A stretch of 5,654 bases of DNA from Deferribacteres bacterium JdFR-76 (GTDB taxonomy: Bacteria; Zhuqueibacterota; JdFR-76): the NCBI GenBank assembly GCA_002011685.1, contig MTOL01000183.1, positions 1 to 5,654 on the forward strand, written 5' to 3'. The position numbers and the translations under genes are program-made. The stretch's first letter is position 1. The number at the start of each line of letters is the position of its first letter. Of the stretch, positions 1 through 5,615 are shown piece after piece. Below the pieces are notes generated by a model that saw only the letters and a program-made list of their open reading frames with translations, was not told the DNA's origin and did no database searches.

Positions 1-213
1 CCCGCCAGTAAGGGATTCGTACTCTGTGGCAAAAGATCCCGCCTCGCTTTTCTGCTGAATGTATCGGAAATCTCTTGAGTTTTTTCTTGATTTCAATCAG
101 GATTGCCTTGCCTCGGCCCCAAAATGCATATCAAATGCGCGGTTAAGAAAATGGCGTGGCCTGTCGATAGAGGAATTAGAAAATAGACGTGCAAAAAAGA
201 TAGCCAGAAAAAC
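1..213. other. 5' flank without a convincing gene
   Basis: I find no supportable gene here. On the + strand two frames are open at the left edge for only 18 and 25 codons, ending at a TGA at 56-58 and at a TGA at 76-78. Either could be the tail of a gene lying to the left, but neither short peptide is recognisable. A purine-rich AGAGGA lies near 169-174, about 40 bases before the next gene's ATG and too far away to serve it. I see no strong promoter hexamers, and the T-run near 80-85 has no clear stem in front of it. Confidence 0.5.
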
Positions 214-1107
214 ATGATGGTTTTTATTCCCCGGAAAAAGAAGGCATTTGGACGGCTTTTCCTGTTTGTGACGGCCCTGGATAAGCAGGTCATCGCGCGG
301 CCCAACCTCCGTGTGGATGAAAACTGCTGGCATGATCTGCCTGTCTTTAATGAAGCTACTTTGCTGCAGCCAATGCCACTATGCGAAACCATGGTCTTTG
401 ATCATCTTCACGGACTTTATGAAAGTGAAAAGTATGCCTTTCTGTGGTCAACGCGCGATGACTTCGAGGAAATCCTTGAACGGGTCATTCACCTGGAGCT
501 GCCAGAGATTCTCTGGCGGGAAATCGCCTGGCTGCACCGATTCGGCTACTACTATCATCATGCACTGGCCGTTTTTGCCATGATCGCCCGTTTTGGCCTT
601 GATTCAGGCATGTCCTATTCCAAACTGGAAATGGCCTTAAAGTCTGCCCTCTTGATGGACATCGGCATTTCCCGCTTACCTAACTCCATTCTATTTTCCA
701 GTCAGATTTATTCAGAGGAAGAACGCCTGTTGATGGACCAGCATCCCATGATTTCAAACCTGTTGATTGGCTATTATACCAACGGGCAGGATTTTATTCT
801 GGGACAGGCCGTATTGTATCACCACCGGCCAGAAAAATTCCGGGAAGATCATCCCGAACTGAAAGATATCATCTGGCTCTTGTATAACTTCGATATCTTT
901 GATGCGCTGATCAGCAACCGACCGTTCCGGCCGGCCTACCGTCCGGAAAACGCACTTATTTATCTGCGGCAACTCAACCGCTCTTTCTCGATGCCGATGG
1001 ACATCATTTTCTGGCTGGAGAAAAAGCTGGGCGTTGCCGGATTCAGTGTAATGGATTTGAAAATGATCCCCATTCGGCCACTTAGCCGTTCGATTCCCCT
1101 CAATTGA
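214..1107 (+). CDS. Degenerate HD-GYP domain protein (probable non-catalytic c-di-GMP phosphodiesterase relative)
   Basis: This is a 297-residue soluble protein. Residues about 1-100 are an unrecognised N-terminal region with a basic start (RKKK at 7-10). Residues about 110-255 follow the HD-GYP layout: a helix with HH at 115-116, MDIG at 148-151 where the family has HDIGK, SEEE then HP at 167-178, HH at 203-204, and FDIFDALISNRPFRPA at 226-241, which matches the conserved DxxDAL-RPYR segment. HD-GYP enzymes normally cleave cyclic di-GMP with two or three metal ions. Here the HD histidine is Met148, the following Lys is absent, and the GYP loop after HH is replaced by RPEKFREDHPE. Catalysis is therefore doubtful and a binding or sensory role is more likely (inference). 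The start is limited by an in-frame TAG at 184-186. ATG 214 or ATG 217 fits, but the ribosome binding site is weak. No transmembrane segment is evident. A LytTR regulator follows 148 bases downstream. Confidence 0.8.
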   Translation: MMVFIPRKKKAFGRLFLFVTALDKQVIARPNLRVDENCWHDLPVFNEATLLQPMPLCETMVFDHLHGLYESEKYAFLWSTRDDFEEILERVIHLELPEILWREIAWLHRFGYYYHHALAVFAMIARFGLDSGMSYSKLEMALKSALLMDIGISRLPNSILFSSQIYSEEERLLMDQHPMISNLLIGYYTNGQDFILGQAVLYHHRPEKFREDHPELKDIIWLLYNFDIFDALISNRPFRPAYRPENALIYLRQLNRSFSMPMDIIFWLEKKLGVAGFSVMDLKMIPIRPLSRSIPLN

Positions 1108-1165
1108 GTTAAATAGATTGGCTATCGTCGGAAAAGATTTTTTGTCCCCCTTATTTTTTTCTTTA

Positions 1166-1194
1166 TACGTTCAAACAACTTCAAGAATTTTCAA
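1166..1194 (+). promoter_or_regulatory. Three TTCAA direct repeats at exact 10-base period (candidate regulator binding site)
   Basis: TTCAA occurs at 1170-1174, 1180-1184 and 1190-1194, so each copy lies one helical turn after the last. The first copy sits inside TACGTTCAA (1166-1174), which matches 7 of the 8 specified positions of the published LytTR target consensus [TA][AC][CA]GTTN[AG][TG]. The 9-mers in the same register at 1176 and 1186 match 5 each. The array ends just before the proposed -35 of the LytTR gene, a position suited to an activator or to autoregulation. Binding is inferred; the repeat spacing is read directly. Confidence 0.45.
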
Positions 1195-1218
1195 TAAACG
1201 GTCGATTATTTTCTTGAA
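1180..1218. repeat. Bulged inverted repeat in the LytTR gene upstream region
   Basis: The left arm TTCAAGAA+TTTTC+AATAA (1180-1197) and the right arm TTATTTTCTTGAA (1206-1218) are perfect reverse complements over 13 pairs once the five-base TTTTC bulge at 1188-1192 is skipped. The loop is 8 bases. The arms are AT-rich, so it would be a weak RNA hairpin and there is no T-run directly after it. It overlaps both the TTCAA array and the proposed -35 region, so an operator is the more natural reading, but chance in AT-rich DNA is possible. Confidence 0.35.
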
Positions 1219-1229
1219 TGGATGATAAT
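1202..1229 (+). promoter_or_regulatory. Possible promoter of the LytTR gene
   Basis: GATAAT at 1224-1229 matches five of six bases of the -10 consensus. TCGATT at 1202-1207, 16 bases upstream, matches only three of six -35 bases. Transcription would begin near 1236 and give a leader of about 20 bases before ATG 1256. The weak -35 would fit a promoter needing an activator bound at the repeats at 1166-1194. This is a guess from hexamers alone. Confidence 0.3.
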
Positions 1230-1245
1230 ATGGGTTGTAATGGGT

Positions 1246-1249
1246 GGAG
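1246..1249 (+). promoter_or_regulatory. Ribosome binding site deciding the LytTR start
   Basis: GGAG at 1246-1249, within GGGTGGAGA, lies 6 bases before ATG 1256. It overlaps the alternative in-frame GTG at 1244-1246, which has no good site of its own. This favours ATG 1256 over the longer reading. Confidence 0.7.
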
Positions 1250-1255
1250 AAATAC

Positions 1256-2011
1256 ATGAAGGCCAAAAAAGTGATACGGGCTGTAATTGCAGAGGATGAT
1301 CCCGATCAGCGGAGAATCCTCAAATATTTGCTTAAACAGTTTCCTGAGTTCAAAATTATTGCCGAGGCAGGAAACGGGAAAAAGGCGTTTGATCAGATCC
1401 GGAAGCTATATCCCGATGTCGCTTTTGTGGATATTGAAATGCCGGGCATGAATGGCATTGAACTGGCCAAAAAGATCAAAAACCTTGAATACACGCCCTT
1501 GTTTGTTTTTTTTACGGTTTTTCCTGAATATGCTGTAGATGGTTTTGAAGTGGACGCAGTGGATTACCTGGTCAAACCGGTGCAGCCAGAGCGGTTTAAG
1601 AAAACGGTGGAGAAGATCAAAAGAACGCTGGACATAGGTGGCGAACCTGCAAAACCAAAGGAGGAAAAGGAATACCTCCGTTTCATATCCGTGATTGTAA
1701 ATGACCACTCGCGTGTGGTCGCTCTTGGAGATGTGGTGTATTTTTCGGTTAAAGAGGGGACGGTATTTGCTCATCTTCGCCAGTTCGTAGGGCCTATCCG
1801 GTACCGCTCTATCCGTCAGCTGGAAGTTGAGCTGGATCCGAAACAGTTTGTGCGCATCCACAGAAAATATCTGATCAACGTGAATAAGATCAAAGAGATC
1901 GTGCCGTGGTTTAAGGGAACCTACCAGGTCTTGATGGCAGATACTCAGGAAAGCCAGCTTCCCATGAGTCGAAGAGGAATGCGCGAATTGCGCCGGCTGG
2001 TTCGCTGGTAG
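1256..2011 (+). CDS. LytTR-family response regulator (LytR/AlgR type)
   Basis: This 251-residue two-component regulator has two domains. Residues about 6-118 are a receiver domain: acidic pocket EDD at 13-15, phospho-acceptor Asp59 in VDIEMPGMNG, Thr87, and Lys107 in YLVKPV. After a charged linker (KPKEEKE), residues about 145-251 are a LytTR DNA-binding domain, with the typical VRIHRKYLINVNKI stretch near 199-212 and LPMSRRGM near 235-242. All receiver key residues are present, so phosphorylation by a histidine kinase is expected, after which LytTR proteins bind promoter direct repeats. I chose ATG 1256 because GGAG at 1246-1249 is well spaced from it; a GTG at 1244 would add four residues. 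No sensor kinase lies in the window, so it is an orphan here or its kinase is elsewhere. Its targets cannot be named from the sequence; its own upstream repeats at 1166-1194 suggest autoregulation (inference). Confidence 0.93.
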   Translation: MKAKKVIRAVIAEDDPDQRRILKYLLKQFPEFKIIAEAGNGKKAFDQIRKLYPDVAFVDIEMPGMNGIELAKKIKNLEYTPLFVFFTVFPEYAVDGFEVDAVDYLVKPVQPERFKKTVEKIKRTLDIGGEPAKPKEEKEYLRFISVIVNDHSRVVALGDVVYFSVKEGTVFAHLRQFVGPIRYRSIRQLEVELDPKQFVRIHRKYLINVNKIKEIVPWFKGTYQVLMADTQESQLPMSRRGMRELRRLVRW

Positions 2012-2095
2012 GCCACCTCGTTCTTGCCTGATCTTTTTCCGTCGAATCTTCAGAAAAAGAAGAGTGGCGAAATTTCCGTTAAATGCGTAATATTC

Positions 2096-2130
2096 AATAC
2101 CTGTATTCAGAACAAACCACTTCAATACAG
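2096..2130 (+). repeat. Two mutually exclusive short hairpins
   Basis: AATAC at 2096-2100 can pair with GTATT at 2103-2107, though the loop of only 2 bases makes this poor as RNA. CTGTATT at 2101-2107 can instead pair with AATACAG at 2124-2130 across a 16-base loop. The shared GTATT makes the two exclusive. Stems of five and seven pairs are short and could be chance. No T-run follows, so neither is a standard terminator. Confidence 0.2.
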
Positions 2131-2231
2131 AAGGCCGAAATGTTTCCGTGAAGGGATGACTAAGCGGCAATCGATGCAGTTGGAGTGGAAGCAGACTGTA
2201 CAAGCCACGGGGAAATGGAAATATCAATAAA

Positions 2232-2236
2232 AAGGG
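2232..2236 (+). promoter_or_regulatory. Ribosome binding site supporting the TTG start at 2246
   Basis: AAGGG at 2232-2236 lies 9 bases before TTG 2246, directly after an in-frame TAA at 2228-2230. The next in-frame ATG is codon 82, inside the protein, so the TTG start is effectively forced. Confidence 0.5.
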
Positions 2237-2245
2237 ATACCCAAA

Positions 2246-2788
2246 TTGCCCACACCAATAGGACATTCCCTTTTTGGATATCTGTTTTACTGGAGCTGGA
2301 AACGGAAACCGATCCGTCGCAGTTTTCTGGCCATAATTTTCATCTCTTTCATTTCCGTTTTACCGGATTTCGACTTTCTACCTGGATTTTTGATAGGGCA
2401 ACCTAACCGGTTTCATCATGGTGCCTCCCACAGTTTTGCGGCGGCGTTTTTACTGTTTGCGGTTCTTTATGCAGTGGAAAAATGGGTAATGAAAGCCCGG
2501 GTTCCCCAATTGGCTCCTCTGGTATTTTTTCTCTATTCCCTTCACCTGATAGCCGATTTTTTTGCTGCAGATACCAGTTATCCGTTTGGAGAGCAACTGT
2601 TCTGGCCATTTTCTGGACGTTATGTCATTTCGCCCGTGACGGTTTTCCTGGATATTCGGCGCGAATCGAGTCTTGGCCAGTTTATTCCCAGCCTGTTTAG
2701 CTTACATAATCTGAAAGCGGTGATCATTGAGCTGGTAGTAGCAGGCATTTTGTGGAGTAGTATTTGGTTCTTTAAGAAAAAGAATTAG
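2246..2788 (+). CDS. YdjM/DUF457-family membrane-bound metal-dependent hydrolase
   Basis: This is a 180-residue integral membrane protein. It shows the family pattern of scattered metal-ligand motifs at membrane edges: TPIGHSLFGY (His7), LPDFDFLPG (Asp41, Asp43), RFHHGASHSF (His57, His58, His62; the family often has HRGxTHS), and HLIADFF (His100, Asp104). Hydrophobic segments lie at about 27-47, 64-80, 88-106 and 157-176, and the C-terminus ends in KKK. Family members are annotated as inner-membrane metal-dependent hydrolases; the natural substrate is generally unknown, and I cannot add one. E. coli ydjM is controlled by LexA, but I see no clear SOS box upstream here. The TTG start is forced by an in-frame TAA at 2228-2230 and the lack of an early ATG, and the MPTPIGHS beginning fits the family. 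It lies 234 bases after the LytTR gene and is probably transcribed separately. Confidence 0.85.
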   Translation: MPTPIGHSLFGYLFYWSWKRKPIRRSFLAIIFISFISVLPDFDFLPGFLIGQPNRFHHGASHSFAAAFLLFAVLYAVEKWVMKARVPQLAPLVFFLYSLHLIADFFAADTSYPFGEQLFWPFSGRYVISPVTVFLDIRRESSLGQFIPSLFSLHNLKAVIIELVVAGILWSSIWFFKKKN

Positions 2789-2792
2789 AAAG

Positions 2793-2823
2793 GGAGACCT
2801 CTGTTCCGTTAATGGAGGCCTCC
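2793..2823 (-). terminator. Hairpin between convergent genes, probable terminator of the - strand gene
   Basis: GGAGACCTC (2793-2801) pairs with GAGGCCTCC (2815-2823) in eight of nine positions, with a 13-base loop. Read on the - strand the stem is followed by CTTTCTAATTCTTTTTC, which is T-rich. On the + strand the following bases (AGATACGG) are not. It therefore suits the GH38 transcript best, although that gene ends 160 or more bases before it. It begins five bases after the stop codon of the membrane hydrolase gene and may also protect that transcript's 3' end. Confidence 0.5.
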
Positions 2824-2983
2824 AGATACGGTGCAGAATTGAATTGATATGGGGTTTTGGAAAGGAAACTGAACAACTGGCTTCGCAAACGGGTATTTCA
2901 CAGTAGTCTGAAAGAAAATCGATTTTCCATGTTTTCCTCGGTTCATTTATTCCGCGCTTGAGAAAATAGGAAACGGATTCCGG
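2824..2983. other. Convergent intergenic tail with a perfect palindrome
   Basis: No gene is seen. GAAAATCGATTTTC (2914-2927) is a perfect 14-base palindrome, symmetric at the DNA level without a loop, so a protein site or chance is likelier than an RNA stem. CGGATTCCG (2974-2982), just downstream of the final GH38 stop on the - strand, is a very short inverted repeat with no T-run. Confidence 0.35.
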
Positions 2984-3166
2984 TTATTTTTCCAGCACCG
3001 CCGTACGTATCCCAAAAGCTGGAATCGTAAGTTCTTTGTCAATCGGGCGGATTTTCTGCCCAAAAGGGCTGGCAAGATAAAGTGTGCCAGGGGCTTCTGG
3101 ATGCCAGTCAAAAATGACTCGCTCAGATTCTCCTGTCGGATTAAACAGCCGGGCTAACCAGGCCCT
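2984..3166 (-). pseudogene. C-terminal extension of the GH38 gene, in frame beyond a TAA stop
   Basis: Directly after the TAA at 3167-3169 the same - strand frame runs on for 60 codons to a TAA at 2984-2986. It reads RAWLARLFNPTGESERV at its start and LTIPAFGIRTAVLEK at its end. This is the kind of RLFNPTGE strand and closing IPAFGIRT strand with which GH38-type C-terminal beta domains finish. No start codon or ribosome binding site serves it, so it is not a separate gene. I read it as the severed end of the upstream protein, made only if the TAA is read through, or if the TAA is an error or a recent nonsense mutation. A single base change (to CAA, AAA, GAA and others) would restore an 873-residue protein from ATG 5605. 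Confidence 0.8.
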
Positions 3167-5605
3167 TTAGGGGGATAATACCTGCAAGCGGGTTAGGATC
3201 GACCTTTTGGCTTGAATGCGGATGGGTGGCACCGACAACTTCTCGTTTGGTTTTACCCAGTAAATTCGTAACGGCTGAACCCTACCAACAGCCAGACGAT
3301 ATAGTGCTGCATCTTCCGTCTCCCGTTGAAAATAAAGTGAATATTCAAAGTGGGTTGTTCCTGGTTGATCAGCTTTGAAGTTGGTTTCCCAGTAGTTATT
3401 CATTACATAAGAAAACACCGTTTGAGAATGGCCTATCTTCTCCTTCCAGCCGCACACTATCGGGTCGGCCGAAAGTTCGCCAATTTCGACGAGAGGTGCG
3501 TCCAGGGGGACGAAAACAACCTGGAATTTGCCATCCGAAATTTGCAGTCCATACGAAACGGAAAACCAGTTTTTATTAGCGCCCATGGCCTGGTCTTTAT
3601 CGGGTCGCACGATGGCCCACGGCGAATAGATGCGCACTTCCCCATTCAAGATTTGAAATGGAAAGGCGAAGTGGATCCCCTCTGGTTCTCGCACCGAGGC
3701 CCGCATCAGTGTATTTTTTAGATCGATGCGCTTTAACAATTTGTACAGCCGAATGCGTCGTTGCAGTTTAAGGCAGCCCGGCGCTTCGGAAACCACAAGC
3801 CATTCCTTGAATAGGGGGCCGTCTTCCGTGACCGTGATCCGGCTTGTGTTGAAAACCGTTTGTGCCTGGGTGGGGTCCCGGCCCGGAACATAGATATAAT
3901 GGTTTAATCCTGGAAATGGAGTGGTATCCACCCATTGATGATCCAAAGCTTTCAGCACGTTTATGGAGCCGGTAACGGAATCGAATTCCAGGGAGGCCCA
4001 TTCTTTGTTGATTGGTCCGCTGTCCGACATGCCATTTGGCTTATCGATTCGGAATTGTTTCATCCCAAGGGCGGGTATGCGTTCGGCCAGAAAAATCACC
4101 TCTCCGCTTTTTAGTCGTTGCTGGGGAACCATACGTCCGGAAAGATCAACCACTACTCTGTTTTCCGGGACGGTGTTTGGTGGAAGGCTCACAATATCCG
4201 TCCGCTCCCAGGAACATGAATTGACGACCGCAAACGATTTCACCTCTGCTGCAGGCTGGCCGCAGATCGTATTCAGCAGGTTATCGGCGAGCTTTTTTGC
4301 CTCCAGCGCCTGACGCTGTTTCCACAGCCATTGATTGCGTACAAACGGGTCATCGGGGTCAGAAATGGAATTCCACGCTCCCCAGGTGTGTTCGCTGAAG
4401 AGCAATACATGTCGCCAGGCTCTTTTCAAAATAGTTGCTGGCCACTCCATGGGGCGGAACAGGCTGAAAAGCACCTCAGCCTGGAGCAATTGGTTGGCTG
4501 CGCGGCGTGCCATAGCCGTTTCCCGCGCCGTAGATGCGGCACCATCTTCCCAATATGGCGTGAAATCTCCCCGCACTACGGGGAGTTTGTCGCCATAACG
4601 TTCCTCAAATTTGCGAAACGTTGAAGCGACGTTGGAGATCACCAGTTTTGGTGTTATGTATCGTCGGTTCCAGGCGGCTACGATATCAGAAAGGGTCGGA
4701 TCCGGTGGTCCGTTATCCGACCCAATGTTGTAACGGACCGGGATCATGTCATAAGGATAGCCCTTTTCGTTAAGCTCCCGCAAATAAGGGAAAATCCGCT
4801 TTTCAGTCAAAAGATTGGGCAGCAGCTTTCCTTTTAAATGGTAAATCAGACCGGTATGAAACCAGCTGTAACCTTTTCCGTGAATCCAGCATAGTATCCG
4901 TTCTTCTCCTGATGGAGATTCCCAGTAGAACGGCCGGTCTGCCAGGGCAAATATGTGACCGATGCGGTGACCGCTGTTGGGCCCCAGCGATAAATAGCGG
5001 ATCCCACTCTGTGCTAGTACAGGTACCAGTCCCCATGTCCATCCAGGGATGTCTGTAATCATGGCCGATTCGACGGCGATGCCCCGCTCTCGCAGAGATT
5101 CCGCATCCGCTACTGCCTGAAACAGCTCCTCCGGCTGGCAAAGGCCAGTCAGCAGGTTGGCATAAAGGGCATCCACAGCAATGCTCCCCTGGCGTATCGC
5201 CTGCAATAGTGCTTCCCTGGCTTCGGGTGATTTTTGCTCCAAATAGGCCATAACAGCCCATAACTGTTCGGGATTCCAGCAAAATCGGGCCTCTTCCGGC
5301 AAACTACGGCTCTCTTGGCCGAGCTTCATGGCGTTTTCCAAATGACGCCATTGCAATCGCAAAACCTCTTCCTGTGGATGCGTATAACCAATATCTAGGT
5401 GTGTATGATGCAGTAGATGAATTTCCATTGGCCGGACAGGCCGCTGTACGACACTACATTCTGCAAGCATTTTTTGGTCTTTTAACAGCTTTACGTGGCG
5501 TTCCGTTATATCAGTAACCGGTGGAAATTGGAGAAAGAAACGGTTCAAACCAAATCGGAGATGGAGCTGTTGGACCGTCTGTTCGGAAACAATCTCAACT
5601 GTCAT
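3167..5605 (-). CDS. GH38-family alpha-mannosidase-like glycoside hydrolase, C-terminus cut by in-frame stop
   Basis: 812 residues from ATG 5603-5605. No signal peptide is visible. After about 60 residues resembling the end of a beta domain, the catalytic barrel starts with EIHLLHHTHLDIGYTH (62-76). His69 and Asp71 fit the GH38 zinc ligands, Asp185 in ITDIPGW fits the nucleophile and zinc ligand, NIGSDNGPPDPT (294-304) fits the GDGGGGPT loop, and His406 in FSEHTWGAW fits the last zinc histidine. An alpha-mannosidase middle domain and the large C-terminal beta region (NNYWETNF near 730) follow. GH38 enzymes remove alpha-mannose residues by a retaining mechanism; the substrate here is unknown. 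The HTHLDIGYTH variant differs from the classic HSHxDxGW, so it belongs to a divergent branch. The frame is open upstream to the window edge, so the true start may lie outside. A TAA at 3167-3169 removes 60 C-terminal residues that follow in frame. The gene stands alone on its strand. Confidence 0.85.
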   Translation of the reverse strand: MTVEIVSEQTVQQLHLRFGLNRFFLQFPPVTDITERHVKLLKDQKMLAECSVVQRPVRPMEIHLLHHTHLDIGYTHPQEEVLRLQWRHLENAMKLGQESRSLPEEARFCWNPEQLWAVMAYLEQKSPEAREALLQAIRQGSIAVDALYANLLTGLCQPEELFQAVADAESLRERGIAVESAMITDIPGWTWGLVPVLAQSGIRYLSLGPNSGHRIGHIFALADRPFYWESPSGEERILCWIHGKGYSWFHTGLIYHLKGKLLPNLLTEKRIFPYLRELNEKGYPYDMIPVRYNIGSDNGPPDPTLSDIVAAWNRRYITPKLVISNVASTFRKFEERYGDKLPVVRGDFTPYWEDGAASTARETAMARRAANQLLQAEVLFSLFRPMEWPATILKRAWRHVLLFSEHTWGAWNSISDPDDPFVRNQWLWKQRQALEAKKLADNLLNTICGQPAAEVKSFAVVNSCSWERTDIVSLPPNTVPENRVVVDLSGRMVPQQRLKSGEVIFLAERIPALGMKQFRIDKPNGMSDSGPINKEWASLEFDSVTGSINVLKALDHQWVDTTPFPGLNHYIYVPGRDPTQAQTVFNTSRITVTEDGPLFKEWLVVSEAPGCLKLQRRIRLYKLLKRIDLKNTLMRASVREPEGIHFAFPFQILNGEVRIYSPWAIVRPDKDQAMGANKNWFSVSYGLQISDGKFQVVFVPLDAPLVEIGELSADPIVCGWKEKIGHSQTVFSYVMNNYWETNFKADQPGTTHFEYSLYFQRETEDAALYRLAVGRVQPLRIYWVKPNEKLSVPPIRIQAKRSILTRLQVLSP

Positions 5606-5610
5606 GGAAT

Positions 5611-5615
5611 CTCCC
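5611..5615 (-). promoter_or_regulatory. Possible ribosome binding site of the GH38 gene
   Basis: On the - strand GGGAG (5615-5611) lies 5 bases before ATG 5605. This supports ATG over the in-frame TTG at 5615-5617, which overlaps the motif. However, the frame stays open for 16 codons up to the window edge, so the motif could also be coincidental within a longer gene. Confidence 0.45.

Larger units (their letters stand above)
2012..2245. other. Intergenic region with small repeats, no convincing gene
   Basis: No gene is supported. It contains TCTTTTTC (2032-2039) and its reverse complement GAAAAAGA (2053-2060), an AT-only stem without a following T-run. TTCAATAC occurs twice (2093-2100 and 2121-2128). 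CGAAATTTCCGT (2068-2079) recurs imperfectly as CGAAATGTTTCCGT (2136-2149). A 68-codon frame beginning with a TTG at 2024 lacks a ribosome binding site and looks non-coding. A TAATAT at 2088-2093 could be a -10 element, but no good -35 accompanies it. Confidence 0.45.

Noticed and set aside
93..392. Two - strand open frames at the left end
   Set aside because: They overlap the start of the HD-GYP gene antisense and show no domain signal.
1140..1161. T-rich stretch after the HD-GYP gene as an intrinsic terminator
   Set aside because: T-runs are present but I find no GC-rich stem immediately before them.
2101..2130. LexA-like box (CTGT...ACAG) before the YdjM-family gene
   Set aside because: The gap between CTGT and ACAG is far longer than the 8 bases of the E. 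coli box, and no Bacillus-type GAAC-GTTC box is present.
2024..2230. Possible 68-residue small protein between the LytTR and hydrolase genes
   Set aside because: The TTG start has no ribosome binding site. The internal ATG near 2157 has a purine run touching it with no spacing. The composition looks non-coding.
1406..2266. 286-codon open frame on the - strand
   Set aside because: It lies antisense across the LytTR gene, whose domains and ribosome binding site are unmistakable. The antisense protein has no recognisable motif and a composition rich in Phe, His and Leu typical of a shadow frame.
3160..3175. Frameshift at the CCCCCTAAAGGG stretch as the reason for the GH38 truncation
   Set aside because: The continuing C-terminal codons are in the same frame as the upstream protein, so a single stop codon explains the break without any indel.
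3350..4624. Several + strand open frames (up to 123 codons)
   Set aside because: All are antisense to the GH38 coding sequence, with no recognisable product and no consistent ribosome binding sites.
4803..5282. 159-codon second open frame on the - strand
   Set aside because: It lies within the GH38 gene in another frame of the same strand, and the GH38 catalytic motifs fall in the main frame here.
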